Made by a program: the position numbers and the translations under genes
Assembly (NCBI GenBank): GCA_032871835.1
Contig: CM065295.1
Coordinates: 43,770,360 to 43,834,359, forward strand
Length of the DNA stretch: 64,000 nt
Direction: 5' to 3'
Origin: Dipteronia dyeriana
Taxonomy: Eukaryota; Streptophyta; Magnoliopsida; Sapindales; Sapindaceae
Notes under the pieces: generated by a model
Databases searched by the model: none
Told to the model about the DNA's origin: nothing
What the model saw: the letters and a program-made list of their open reading frames with translations, nothing else
Shown: piece by piece, positions 12,362-23,707 of the stretch
How positions within the stretch are numbered: the stretch's first letter is position 1
Layout: every line of letters begins with the position of its first letter

Positions 12362-13142
12362 TGTTAGGTTTTAGTTTGTGTTGGCATTAATTCCATATCA
12401 AAATGATGTTTACTTGTAATGATTTAGTTGTTTAGATTCATGATGATTCAAGCTTCAAGAAAGAAGAAACAACAAGTCAAAGCAAGTTCTAAGTCTTCAA
12501 AGAGAAAGAATGCAATTTGGTTCTACAAAGGTATACTAAGATCTTATATTTCTCTTACTAGGCTTAGACACACACACAATTCTTTCATATGTGTCCCTGC
12601 ATCGTTGTGCACCATTATAGGCACACATATACAATTCATTCATATGTGTCCCTACATTGTTGTGCACCATGTATAACACATTCACACACTTAAAGATGAA
12701 TGCTCATGCATTGGTTTGCAAATAACATGTTTTGGAATATGCATGATTGGAAACTATCTATATGTAGTTTGCATTCTAGTGTAAATTGTGTTTGTGTGTG
12801 TATATGTTTGTATAACATGGATATTGAACTTTAATTTAGTCTTAAATCATTCTTGATTGAGTTCTGGTCATTTTGTTTACTCATACTATTGATTTCAAGT
12901 TCTAAGTCAAAAGATACTACACTTTCAACTCATGTTGCATACATTGTCTTCGTATTCATATATCGAGTCAAATTATTATTTTGCTGGGTTGAGTATCTTA
13001 TATTTACAAGTCTGTGTAAGATTTATGGTTTGTAATCCGTAAACGGATCAAATTTTGAGTTTGGAAGCCGAAGAACGGTCCAAGAAGGCGAGGGAGGCGC
13101 GAGGGAATGCACCATGGTCGAAGGCCATGAAGGTGTGCAAGC

Positions 13143-13167
13143 CCGAGATGGCACGTGGCCATCTCGG
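13143..13167. repeat. LTR palindrome with central G-box
   Basis: Arms CCGAGATGG and CCATCTCGG (9 bp, perfect) surround CACGTGG, which contains the G-box CACGTG. A further CCATCTCGG follows at 13202-13210. The homologous palindrome is kept at 55417-55441, with CGCGTGA in the centre. Confidence 0.9.
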
Positions 13168-14199
13168 CCTCACAACCTTGCTGCCCCAAGATGCACACGT
13201 GCCATCTCGGGGGAGAAATACCAAAGGAGGGAATTTTGGTCAATTGACTCCTTTCTTTTCCTCTCTTTTATAATCTCTTTCCCTCTCACATTTCATTCCA
13301 AGAAGAAATTTAAAACAAGTGTGCATAAATTTTCTCTCTAAATATTTTCACCTTCCAAACACCATAACTTCTTTATTTGAACTCCGATTGAGTGATTTGA
13401 AGTTAAGAGTGTTCATCGATTCATTCTCCATCTTTTCTCTGAAGGTTTAAGTAAGTTTTGCTGCTGGGTTTGGTGTCTACTCATACAAAAATGGGACTGC
13501 ACCTAAATCAACTAAGGTATTGATTTTCTCTCAAAGTTTTCTTTTAAAACTTGGTCAATTGCCTTGGGTTTTCTTCTTCAATATATATTTATATATTGTG
13601 AGTGTTTTTATTTGAGCTTTGAACTCTTTTAAAGCTAGGTTGAGTTTCAATTGAAATCATTCATGTTGAGTTAGGTTTTGATTTTACCTATGTTATCACA
13701 TGTTTGAGATTGTATTGTGCTAGCTTTGATTCTAGGACTATTTAATGATCTTTGATTGATTGATTTTGAGAAAAATAGTTCCTTACATATATTAGGCTCT
13801 CTTGGCCGAATTTCTCACATAATACACGTGCTTATGTTCTTTTGAGCTATTCATGTATTTTGATTGAATATATGATTAGGAATATGCTCTAGAACTTTAG
13901 CTTAAATCTAATTGACTTTGTCATATGATTTTAGCATGTTTTAGGTTTATGTGATTTAAACTTGATCTTGTGATTTATTGAACATATCTTGTGATTCAAG
14001 TTTAGATCTATGCATGTATCTAGGTTGTGATTCATATTGAACATATCCTACATAATCTAGATTGATTACACATGCATGATTAACAAGACATATGTGACTT
14101 GTGCATTCATGCTCATGTCTAGTATTTTCCATAGGATGTGTTGATCATAGCATTCTATGTTGCGTGTTTGTTTACATTTTACATTCATGATCACCTAGA

Positions 14200-14520
14200 T
14201 GCCTTGTGAGAAGGAAGTCTTGACAATAGGTGTGAGAACTATGGTGTTGAGCAAGAAGTCTTAGCAAGAGGCGTGAGGCCTTGGATTGTTGAGCAAGGAA
14301 GTCTTGGCTAGGGTCGTGAGGATCCGGATAGTTGAGCAAGAAGTCTTGCCTAGAGTTGGGAGAACTCATATAGGTGAGCGAGGAAGTCTTGACTAGAGTC
14401 GTAAGGACTTAGTTTAGCAAGAAATCTTGCCTTGGGTCATGAGGATCCAAATAAGGTGAGCGAGGAAGTGTTGACAAGAGGTGTGAGGCCTCGGATTATT
14501 GAGCAAAGGGCGGTAACTTC
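14200..14520 (+). repeat. Array of ~50-bp degenerate repeats in LTR
   Basis: About six units with the core GAGCAAGAAGTCTTG followed by a GAG..GTGAGGA segment. Matching arrays are at about 22965-23265 and 56240-56510 in the two related LTRs, so the array is a fixed part of this LTR family. Confidence 0.85.
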
Positions 14521-14872
14521 TAGAGTAGGATAGGAGGGTAGTTTCTAGGTGAAGAGTTCACTTGAGAGATTGTACTTGTCTTATCTACTTGTGGATTTTG
14601 TTTGCCGGTGGCTGCTAGCCCGTGGATGTTTTCTCTTCGGAGGTTTACCACGTTATATCTTCTGTTAACTTTTCTCTATCCCTATCTCTTTAATATTTGT
14701 ATTGTGGATAGAACTCTTTATGTATGTTGACTTCTTTTCTATAATATAGATTGTGTATGTGTTACAATTAGTTTGTTTCTAAGGGAGTCAAAATAGGTGT
14801 CTAACCTATTCAACCCCCCCCCCCCATCTAGGTTAGTCTTGAGCATTTAACCGTGATTGTATTTTCAGGTTA

Positions 14873-15462
14873 CACCTTATTAAAAATAAACCACTTCCTA
14901 TTTATGACAGGGACAGCTCTTACGAGCCGAATGACTCTTACCCATGAAACCAAAAATAACTACTCCATTTTTACCTCCAGCCATACCATGTTTTATGGCT
15001 TTCAACTATGATCAAGACTTTCCTCCTTTAGAATCTACCTCTAACTACGAAAGAAATCTGTTCTCCCAAGCTTTTGTTCAAAAAGCAGAAGTTCTCTCTG
15101 ACGGCTCTTTGAAGCAGTCTTCACAGGCTGAACAGGTACTCAATTGGCAATCTCATAACACCAGAGTACAAAATAGAGTTCTAAACTCTATTGATCAGAA
15201 GATTGACCGAGTAACCCACCATGTCTCTCAGCATGATCATCATCTCTAATCCCTAGATTCAATTCTTAGAGATATGTTCTCTAATCTTCAATCAAGAATT
15301 GCCAAATTAGATGACGATCTTTACCGATATATCAACCATGGATATTTTAGCCCAGAAATTGACAGCAATGAAAAGGGAACCAGACAACTAAGGGAACAAT
15401 TGGAGCAAATGAATAGGGATCATATAAATACTGCTCCTCCATCATACATACCAAAGCGTATT
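14873..15462 (+). pseudogene. Endogenous pararetrovirus, region between movement and coat domains
   Basis: Continues the polyprotein frame of 11650-12361 once the solo LTR and one target-duplication copy are disregarded. A one-base shift near 14940 moves the reading to the frame beginning at 14944. A stretch FPPLES near 15024 and a glutamine/asparagine-rich LNWQSHN block near 15138, followed by a probable coiled coil, are of the type found between movement and coat regions in petuvirus-like polyproteins. One stop at 15247-15249. It is cut at 15462 by the minus-strand element; the frame resumes at 25719. Confidence 0.72.
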
Positions 15463-18207
15463 TGAAAGTTCCCTATAAAGTGTGTCTAATAATCTAGAGG
15501 GGGGGGAGGGGGGGGGTGAATAGGTTTCAATCAAGTCAATTACCAATTTTTCTTTATTAGTCAATATTCAAAATGTACCCAATAAAACAAACATACAACA
15601 TCAAGTGTAAAGTGCGAAAATATAAAAACAACAAGATGTATATGTGGAAACCCTCCAAATGGAAAAAACCACGGGTTGTTAACTCTACCACACTCGATCA
15701 CAGAAATCCACTATATGAGTAAAAAGCTACACCCTCAAGTGATACTCGAACTCTCACTCTCGACAACCTCAGGCTATGGCCACTACCACTCATCACTCTT
15801 GGTTCAATCCCTAGTGATATACCATGATGCACTACTCTTGGCGTGAGCATCTCCTACTCTACCCCTCGGGCCTATTACAGTGGATACCCGATCAATTGAT
15901 TGCCAACCCATACTGGGTTGCAAGGCTTCTCTTGCTTGTGCAACTTCACACTGAAACCACAAGACTTTGACTCAATGAAGAGTATATGGTCTAAATGTAT
16001 ATATGACATTATGCTCAAATGCAATAGGTTTTAATCAAGTCAATTACCAATTTTTCTTTATTAGTCAATATTCAAAATTCACCCAATAAAACAAACATAC
16101 AACATCAAGTGTAACGTGCGGAAATATAAACAACACAAGATGTATACGTGGAAACCCTCCAAATGGAAAAAACCACGGGTTGTTAAGTGCACCACACTCG
16201 ATCACAGAAATCCACTATATGAGTAAAAAGTTACACCCTCAGGTGATACTCGGACTCTCACTCTCGACTACCTCAGGCTATAGCCACTACCACTCACCAC
16301 TCTTGGTTCAATCCCTAGTGATATCCCCTGATCCACTACTCTTGGCGTGAGCATCTCTTACTCTACCCCTCGAGCCTTTTACAGTGGATACCCGATCAAT
16401 TGATTGCCAACCCACATTGGGTTGCAAGGGTTCTCTTGCTTGTGCAACTTCACACTGAAACCACAAGACTTTGACTTAATGAAGAGTATATGGTCTAAGT
16501 GTATATATGACATTATGCTCAAATGCAATTATGTATAAGACCAAACACAAAATGCTTAACTAGATGTATATAATGCAATTAAACATCCTAGTTATCAAAC
16601 AATGCCTACATGCCCATACCAAGGACTCAACTTGATGTTTAGATAAAATCTAACAACCTAATTGTCAATAAAAGTCCAACCAACACAAGTTGTCACAACA
16701 AATAATCAAAGGCAATTTTGCAATCAAGAATTGCAATCAATAAGGCATAAACAATAATGTCTAAATGCATTGCATAAAGACTTAACTAGATATAGTTATG
16801 AAACAATTTATCCTAATTAACAAACAAAGTCATTTCAACATATGTTGTCATTAAGCATGGCATGTTCATTAATGCAATCATCAAAATGCAATTAATATGA
16901 CCTAATTAGCTAAAAGGCAAATATGTCCTAAATGCTAGCTATCAACAAACAAACCCAATCATGTTATAACTCATCAATAAATGCATTCAACACAAGATTT
17001 TAACAAATCATACGCATAAAAATGTATTCTTGAACAATAAGAACAATAAATGAAGATGAGATGTTTGTTCTTACTTACCAAGTCAAGATAGATGAAGACC
17101 CACGTGTGATTAATGCAATGGATGCATGGGTTTTGGATTTGGAAAGTTAAGGAACCACTCTTAGAGCTTCTCTCTTAAAGAAAATACTTTCTCAGACTAA
17201 AAAATGGTTTGGAAGCTCTGAAATATGAGTGAGGAAGAAGATGGCATGTAAATATGAGCCCCAGAAAAAACTACATCATTTTGAAAATGCCTAGAATTTT
17301 ACTTGGTGTGCTGGTGAGCTACGCTGGTCGACAAGAGCCACACCAGCGCACACCTACTTTCCAGGGGCGCTGGTCAGGTGCGCTTGTGGACCGGTGCAGC
17401 CGTGACAGCATAAAAGCTTGAGATTCGAGTGACCCAAAACATGACCAAAAGACATCCAAACCTTTTGTATATTATACCGTTGGAAAGGTATGGAAGTCTA
17501 ATTTCTACTCCAATTTATAAAACAAGATTAAAATTTTTGTAGAAAAATTTATGGTCATTTGAGTGACCAAAGGTCAGAAACGGACAACAAAAGAGATGCC
17601 CTATTTTTGTGGTCACTTTGGAGATTTTAAAACCAATCCAAACGGTCATGAAATATTACGAATAATATACCGTTGGACAAATATGCGTGTCTATTTTGTA
17701 CAAAATATTTCAAAACTCATTTTGAATCAATGTATAAAATGATATGGTCACAAGACCATACAAATGTCAGTTTGGAAAAACATTTAAATCATTGAAATAC
17801 ACTCTTTTAAAACTAGACACCTTACTCCATATAACCAAACCAAGAGAAGAATGATACCTTCTCATATGGTCACTCAACATGCTAAAACAAGCACACCATC
17901 GTGCAAGTACAAACACAACACAATACCACACTTAAATCTATAAATGAAGTGCAAGTGTGATTGTGAAGAGATGCACACATATAAACAATATCAACACAAA
18001 TGCAAGATCAACAAAGCATGCATGAGGTGTGTGTGTGCATATAAATTCTTCAAGAGGAAAATTCAAGTGAATATACCTTTAGCTCTTGAAGTCATAGAGA
18101 TGCTTGGAAGCTTGCCAATAAGGACCTAAGCTACCCAGTACACAATCATCCTCAATGTGGTGTGGTTTCTCATGAAACAAGCCAATCATAAAATCAAGGT
18201 CCTTACA
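15463..18207 (-). mobile_element. 3' LTR of the minus-strand element
   Basis: Plus-strand reading TGAAAGTTCCC ... GGTCCTTACA. It is longer than the native right LTR because of a 504-bp internal tandem duplication. The conserved CCTCTAG-type C tract near the LTR end appears here as G runs at 15499-15506 and 15508-15516. Confidence 0.93.
15521..16528. repeat. 504-bp tandem duplication inside the LTR
   Basis: TAGGTTTCAATCAAGTCAAT at 15521 recurs as TAGGTTTTAATCAAGTCAAT at 16025. Everything between is repeated with scattered substitutions, ending at CTCAAATGCAAT. The sister LTR at 20920 shows one copy, so the duplication followed or accompanied insertion. Confidence 0.92.
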
Positions 18208-18219
18208 ATCTTCCCCTTT
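18208..18219 (-). other. Polypurine tract adjacent to 3' LTR
   Basis: Minus-strand AAAGGGGAAGAT abuts the TGTAAGG LTR start. Further similar tracts (plus-strand CTCCCC runs) occur at about 18480, 18534, 18591 and 19396; repeated polypurine tracts are a known Sirevirus trait. Confidence 0.85.
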
Positions 18220-19423
18220 GGCTATTTCATGACAAAACAACCACTCACAAATAAATCCTCACAAAACAAAAAAAAAGCTATTGTCCAAGAGATTAATTCT
18301 ACATTACAAAGGAGATCCTACAAACTAAATCTTCAATATCTTCAATCTCTTTGTAGAATTATCATTGTACCTACACACAATAGCAAGAAGCACTTTCCAA
18401 GAACAAGTGCATGTGAGGTTAACAAACATAAAAAGCAATTGCACTCAATAAAGCAATATAAACAAATGCATGTGCAATGCTCCCCCTAAATGGGTTACTC
18501 TCTCTCAAACTCTCTCCCCAAAGTATAACCAATGCTCCCCCTATTTTTCTCAAGACTTCTCCCCTTTTTAGTCATGAGATAGGCAAAGGAGCTCCCCCTA
18601 TCGGGTTGCTTTAGTAAAGAGAGCTATCAGCACAATTATGATGCATAATCATATAAACAAACTTTATGCAACACAAGTAATTGAGAGAGATTCAAAGAGT
18701 TTTATTTAAAGAAAAATGTGTGACAAGGATGCTTTGCATGCAAGACATGTTGCATTCAAATCCAAAACAAATGGTATTTGGCAAAGCAAACATCAAAAGG
18801 GTTTCCAAAAGAATTCAAACCAATTTGTACCCTTTTTTCATAAGCAAACATGATATAGTTTCAAAATTTGAAAATAAAGTAAATATATCAATCCTTAAAG
18901 ACAAATCAAGACATGAGCAACTATTGCACCCTTTTTGATTTTTCTAGATAATTATTCGTATGATAGTAGTCTTGTTTCGCCATTAAGAATAGAGAGAAGA
19001 CTAATTTGGATATAAAATCCTTATTAATTGCATGGATACAAGATCCTTATTGATTAGACTTCTCATTTGCACTCACGTACATTTGTATTAAAGCAATCAA
19101 ACTCAATTCATGTATATCAATTGAAAGCATGTCATTAAAAGAAAGTTTACATGTCATGGAGATAAATTATAAGTCATTCACATGTACTTTCCCAATTAAA
19201 TCTCCTAGTCCAAAAATGCATGTTTGAACATAAATATGACATGGATTGCAAGTAAAGCAATGTTGCACACTTATTAAAAAAAACATATAAGCATGTATGT
19301 GCAACCCAAAATCTCAAGCAATTAATAAAAGAGCATAAAATTAATCAACTTTTTGCACATAGAAAATTATGCAAGTTTGCTTTCTTTGCTTAAGCTCCCC
19401 AAATGCGGTCAAATCCAACCAAG
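18220..19423 (-). other. Non-coding 3' region of the minus-strand element
   Basis: No credible gene. It holds the repeated polypurine tracts and AT-rich spacer where an autonomous relative would carry pol and its 3' untranslated region. Confidence 0.7.
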
Positions 19424-19792
19424 TCAATGAGAGGCATGAACCCCTATAAACTTACCAAGTCCAAAGGACTTAGTTGCATCTACGGGTGTCTCATGGGCAC
19501 TAAGGCAAGCGGGTTCATTCTTTCTAACCCACCTAGGTTCCACATTTTCATTTTTAGTGGTCGTAAGTAAATTTCTAAACTCCATAGGTTCATGCAAACC
19601 TGCCCCTTTTTTCAACCGTTTTACTTTCATGCTCTCTAATCTACACCTCTTAATGTATTTAAAGCAATTTGGTCTTAAGTGACAAATCATACCAAAAAAA
19701 TGACAAGTAGGTACAAAGTAAGAATTTATACCATTGCATTGTGTTCTCATCGAGGCATCGCCATGTTGATGAGGTTGTCTTTGATGATGCAC
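19424..19792 (-). pseudogene. Gag C-terminal part with degenerate CCHC knuckle
   Basis: The motif CHFFGMICHLRPNC lies at the place of the Sirevirus knuckle; compare CHYCNMVGHIRPRC in the element at 54629. The second cysteine is replaced by phenylalanine, so the CX2CX4HX4C zinc site is incomplete. A basic tail follows. It is the continuation of the coiled-coil gene at 19910-20872, separated by a frame change. Nothing resembling protease follows it. Confidence 0.7.
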
Positions 19793-19909
19793 TGGTTGGC
19801 TTCTCCTTGGAACCTGAGCCGATCGGTGGCATCTTTATGGTCTAGCTACTTGAGGTGGTTGAGCTGGTTGATCTTGACTCCTTGGTTTGCCATGCTTCTT
19901 GTGATCACC

Positions 19910-20872
19910 TCATTTCCTCATCATTGGTTTATTGGAGGAGGTGATTGACTTCTCAAGAACTTGTCCTTTCTTCTTGAATTGCCTAGGCTTTGGTTGAGTT
20001 GACAATACATGTGTGGACTTTCCTTCAGTTGAAGATTTCTTAGATGAAGCTTTGATCTTGCCATGAGCTTGAGGTTGTTTGACCTTGGCCTTCTTTAATT
20101 CTTCAAGGCACCTCATCTCTCTTTCCTTGACAATTTTCAAGGAGTTTTCTTTATTGGCAAGCTCATCTTTCATTGCCTTCGTCATTTGGTGGAAATCTTC
20201 AATCTCCTTCTCATACTTGGATGCATCAATCTTGTCCATCATCAAGGAGTCATCAATGGAGGTCACTTTCTCAATGGTCTTCAATTTGGAGACAAGAATG
20301 GGGATGTCTTCCATTTGGTCTTCCATGATCACTTTGTACCGATGAAGTTGATTTTGACTATTTTGCTTGCTATCTTCAAGGGTACAGATATTTTCCTCAA
20401 AAGAAATCATCCAGATTCTCAAAGTCTCATTCTCCTTGAAGAGCTCTTCATTTTGCTTAAAATCTTTGAGAAGGGTCACTTGACATTCCTCAATTGAGTC
20501 AAATCCCTCATTAAGACCTTTGCCTTGGTCACTTGTTACCACACCAAAATCTTCCACATAGGAAGCACCTAAGGCCGTGAAGTTAAGCACATGCTCTTCA
20601 CTATTCTTAAGCAAGGTCTTCTTTTTTGCCTCCTTCACTTTGGAGTTCATCCATTTCTCCTCTTTCACATTGGAGGTCATACTTTTCTTGTGAGATTTTA
20701 TGAATCTCCTAAATCTCTCAACCATGAGAGTCATCTCCTCATCGGAGTCATATTTCTCCCTTTCAATTTTGGAGGTCAAATCTCCCTCTAACATCTCAAT
20801 GCTACTCATGTTGTTTAATGAATGAGATGAATGCAACAATAAAATGCAAAAAAATGCAAGACACACAAACAA
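19910..20872 (-). CDS. Gag-like coiled-coil protein of the non-autonomous element
   Basis: A 320-residue open frame starting about 30 bases after the primer binding site. A better functional start may be the internal methionine at MSSIEMLEGD (residue 22). The first 20 residues look like a chance hydrophobic extension. The remainder is rich in Glu and Lys, with long heptad-like segments (about residues 120-265, for example the DFKQNEELFKENETLRIW block), then a basic Lys/Ser/Gln-rich tail. This matches the coiled-coil half of Sirevirus Gag. The N-terminal UBN2-type domain of most Copia Gags is absent. It is intact over its length, unlike most genes here, but whether it is expressed is unknown. 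Confidence 0.72.
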   Translation of the reverse strand: MFVCLAFFCILLLHSSHSLNNMSSIEMLEGDLTSKIEREKYDSDEEMTLMVERFRRFIKSHKKSMTSNVKEEKWMNSKVKEAKKKTLLKNSEEHVLNFTALGASYVEDFGVVTSDQGKGLNEGFDSIEECQVTLLKDFKQNEELFKENETLRIWMISFEENICTLEDSKQNSQNQLHRYKVIMEDQMEDIPILVSKLKTIEKVTSIDDSLMMDKIDASKYEKEIEDFHQMTKAMKDELANKENSLKIVKEREMRCLEELKKAKVKQPQAHGKIKASSKKSSTEGKSTHVLSTQPKPRQFKKKGQVLEKSITSSNKPMMRK

Positions 20873-20902
20873 GAGCTTGGATCACCTAAGTATGTCTAAG
20901 CA

Positions 20903-20917
20903 CCCACTCTGATACCA
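20903..20917 (-). other. Primer binding site of the minus-strand element
   Basis: Minus strand reads TGGTATCAGAGTGGG, complementary to initiator tRNA-Met, two bases from the LTR end at 20920. Confidence 0.9.
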
Positions 20918-21098
20918 ATTGAAAGTTCCCTATAAATTGTGTGTCTAATAACCTAGAGCGGAGGGGGGGGGGGGGGGGGGTGACTAGGTTTTAATCAAGT
21001 CAATTACCAATTTTTCTTGATTAGTCAAAATTCAAAATTCACCCAATAAAACAAACATACAACATCAAGTGTAAAGTGTGGAAATATAAACAACACAA

Positions 21099-23707
21099 TG
21101 TTAGGTTTTAGTTTGTGTTGGCATTAATTCCATATCAAAATGATGTTTACTTGTAATGATTTAGTTGTTTAGATTCATGACGATTCAAGCTTCAAGGAAG
21201 AAGAAACAACAAGTCAAAGCAAGTTCTAAGTCTTCAAGAGAAAGGATGAAAAATGGTTCTACAAAGGTATACTAAGACCTTATCTTTCTCTTACAAGGCT
21301 TTAAGGCAAACACACATATCATACATTTGTGTCCCTGCATCGTTGTACACCATTAAAGACACACACACACAATTCATTCATATGTGTCCCTACATCGTTG
21401 TGCACCATTATACGCACACACATACAATTTATTCATATGTGTCCCTGCATCATTATGCACCATGTATAACACATTAACACACTTAAAGATGAATGCTTAT
21501 GCATTGGTTTGAAAATAACATGTTTTGGAATATGCATGATTATAAACTATCTCTATGTAGTTTGCATTCTAGTGTGAATTGTGTTTATCTGTGTATATGT
21601 TTGTATAACTTGGATATTGAACTTGGATTTAGTCTTAAATCATTCTTGATTGAGTTACGGTCATTTTGGTTACTCATACTATTGATTTTAAGTTCTAAGT
21701 CAAAAGACACTACACTTTCAACTCATGTTGCATACATTGTCTTCGTATTCATATATCGAGTTGAATTATTATTTTATGGGTTGAGTATCTTATATGTACA
21801 TGTCCTTTTGAGAGTTTCAGTTTGTAATCTGCAAACAGATTCAAATTCTGAGTTCAGAGGCCAGAGAACGGTCAAAGAACACGAAGAAAGGTCGGAGGAG
21901 AAAGAAGCAAGCAAGGCACTTCTTTCCCGAGATGCCCACACGCCATCTCAGGCAGCAAGATTGGTTGGCTTCTTCTTGCCCCTCTTGGTCATTTCACATG
22001 TCCAAATTTCCCATTCCTTTATAAACTTTTTCCCTCTCACATTTCATTCTAAGAAGAAATTCAAATCAAGTGTGCAGAAATTTTCTCTCTAAATTTTCTC
22101 ACCTTCCAAACACCATAACTTCTTCATTTGAACTCTGATTTGAGTGATTCGAAATTGAGAGTGTTCAAATTTTCATCCTCCATCGTTTCTTTGAAGGTTT
22201 GAGTTAGTTTGGCTGCTGTTTTTGGTGTCTAATCATACAAAAATGGGACTGTACCTAAATCAACTAAGGTATTGATTTTCTCTCAAAGTTTTCTTTTAAA
22301 ACTTGGTCAATCGCCTTGGGTTTTCTTCTTCTACATATATTTGTATATTGTGAGTGTTTTGATTTGTGTTTTGAACACTTTCAAAGCTAGATTAAGTTTC
22401 AATTGAAATCATACATATTGAGTTAGGTTTTGATTTTGTCTATGTTATCACATGTTTGGGATTGTATTGTGCTAGCTTTGATTCTAGGACTATTTTATGA
22501 TCTTTGATTGATTGATTTTGAGAAAAATAGTTCCTCACATGTATTAGGCTCTTTTGGCCAAATTTCTCACATAATACATGTGCTTATGTTCTTTTGAGCT
22601 ATTCATGTGATTTGTTGAATCTATGATTAGGAATATACTCTAGAACTTTAGCTTAAATCTAACTGACATTGTCATATGTTTTTAGCATGTTTTTGGTTTA
22701 TGTGATTTAAAATTGATCTTGTAATTTGTTGAACATATCTTGTGATTCAAGTTTAGATGTATGCATGTATCTAGGTTATGATTGTTATTGATAATATCTC
22801 ACCTGATCTAGATTGTTTATACATGCATGATTAACTATACTATACGTGATTTGTGCATTCATGCTCATGTCTAGTATTTTCCATGGGATGTGTTGATCAT
22901 AGCATTCTATGTTGCGTGCTTGTTTGCGTTTTGCATTCATAATCACCTAGATGCCTTGTGAGAAGGAAGTCTTGGCAATAGGTGTGAGACCTATGGTGTT
23001 GAGCAAGAAGTCTTGGCAAGTGGTGTGAAGCCTTGGATTATCGAACAAGGAAGTCTTGGCTAGATGTGTGAAGCCTTGGATAGTCGAGCAAGAAGGCTTG
23101 CCTAGAGTTGGGAGAACTCGAATAGGTGAGCAAGGAAGTCTTGACTAGAGTCGTGAGGACTTAGTTGAGCAAGAAGTCTTACCTTGAATTGTGAAGACCC
23201 AAATAAGGTGAGCAAGGAAGTCTTGACAAGAGGTTTGAAGCCTCGGATTGTTGAGCAAAGGGCGGTAACTTCTAGAGTAGGATAGGAGGGTAGTTTCTAG
23301 GTGAAGAGGTCACTTGAGAGATTGTACTTGTCTTATCTACTAGTGGATTTTGTTTGCCGGTGGCTGCTAGCCCGTGGATCTTTTCTCTTCGGAGGTTTAC
23401 CACGTTATATCTTCTGTCAACTTTTCTCTATCCCTATCTCTTTAATATTTGTATTGTGGATAGAACTTTTTATGTATGTTGACTTCCTTTCTATAATATA
23501 GATTGTGTATGTGTTACAATTACTTGTTTGTATCACACTTTACTTGTGTTTATATATTAATTAATTGTCTTTAATTAATATATAAATTGTGATACAAGCA
23601 ATCTAGAGGGACAAACTTTTGTTTGTTTCTAAGGGAGTCGAAAAAGGTGTCTAACCTATTCAACCCCCCCCCCCCCCCCCCACTAGGTTAGCCTTGAGCA
23701 TTTAACC
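21099..23707 (+). mobile_element. Nested Sirevirus-type LTR, 3' end truncated
   Basis: Starts TGTTAGGTTTTAG like the solo LTR at 12362 and follows it throughout, including the ~50-bp repeat array (22965-23265) and the C run (19 C at 23663-23681). It stops at CATTTAACC, about 15 bases before the terminal GTATTTTCA seen in the other copy, and joins target sequence that also lacks about 70 bp. A deletion across the right junction explains both losses and the missing target duplication. Confidence 0.9.
23528..23597. mobile_element. Small palindromic insert in the nested LTR
   Basis: TTGTATCAC and GTGATACAA form the ends, and TTTATATATTAATTAA / TTTAATTAATATATAAA form the inner stem around TTGTC. 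The homologous place in the solo LTR (near 14768) lacks about 100 bp including this palindrome. It may be a tiny foldback element, or ancestral sequence deleted from the other copy. Confidence 0.6.

Larger units (their letters stand above)
12362..14867 (+). mobile_element. Solo LTR of a Sirevirus-type Copia element, in the pararetrovirus
   Basis: Begins TGTTAGGTTTTAG and ends GTATTTTCA. It is flanked by GGTTA at 12357-12361 and GGTTA at 14868-14872, a perfect 5-bp target duplication. Related LTRs lie at 21099, 54629 and 63481. No internal region is present, so the element was lost by LTR-LTR recombination. Landmarks: a palindrome at 13143-13167, a degenerate ~50-bp repeat array at 14200-14520, the CCCGTGGATG region near 14622, and a 12-C run at 14814-14825 followed by ATCTAGGTTA. 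Confidence 0.95.

Noticed and set aside
18157..18938. Plus-strand frames at 18157-18489 and 18681-18938
   Set aside because: They lie across the LTR edge and non-coding part of a minus-strand element and have no recognisable motif.
20079..20791. Plus-strand frames opposite the coiled-coil gag
   Set aside because: Leu/Phe-rich antisense images of a Lys/Glu-rich coiled-coil gene, a usual artefact of that composition.
21493..22092. 199-residue frame in the nested LTR, similar to 54973-55563
   Set aside because: It recurs because the LTR recurs. The frame is not preserved to the same ends in the LTR at 12362, so it looks like chance rather than an LTR-encoded protein.
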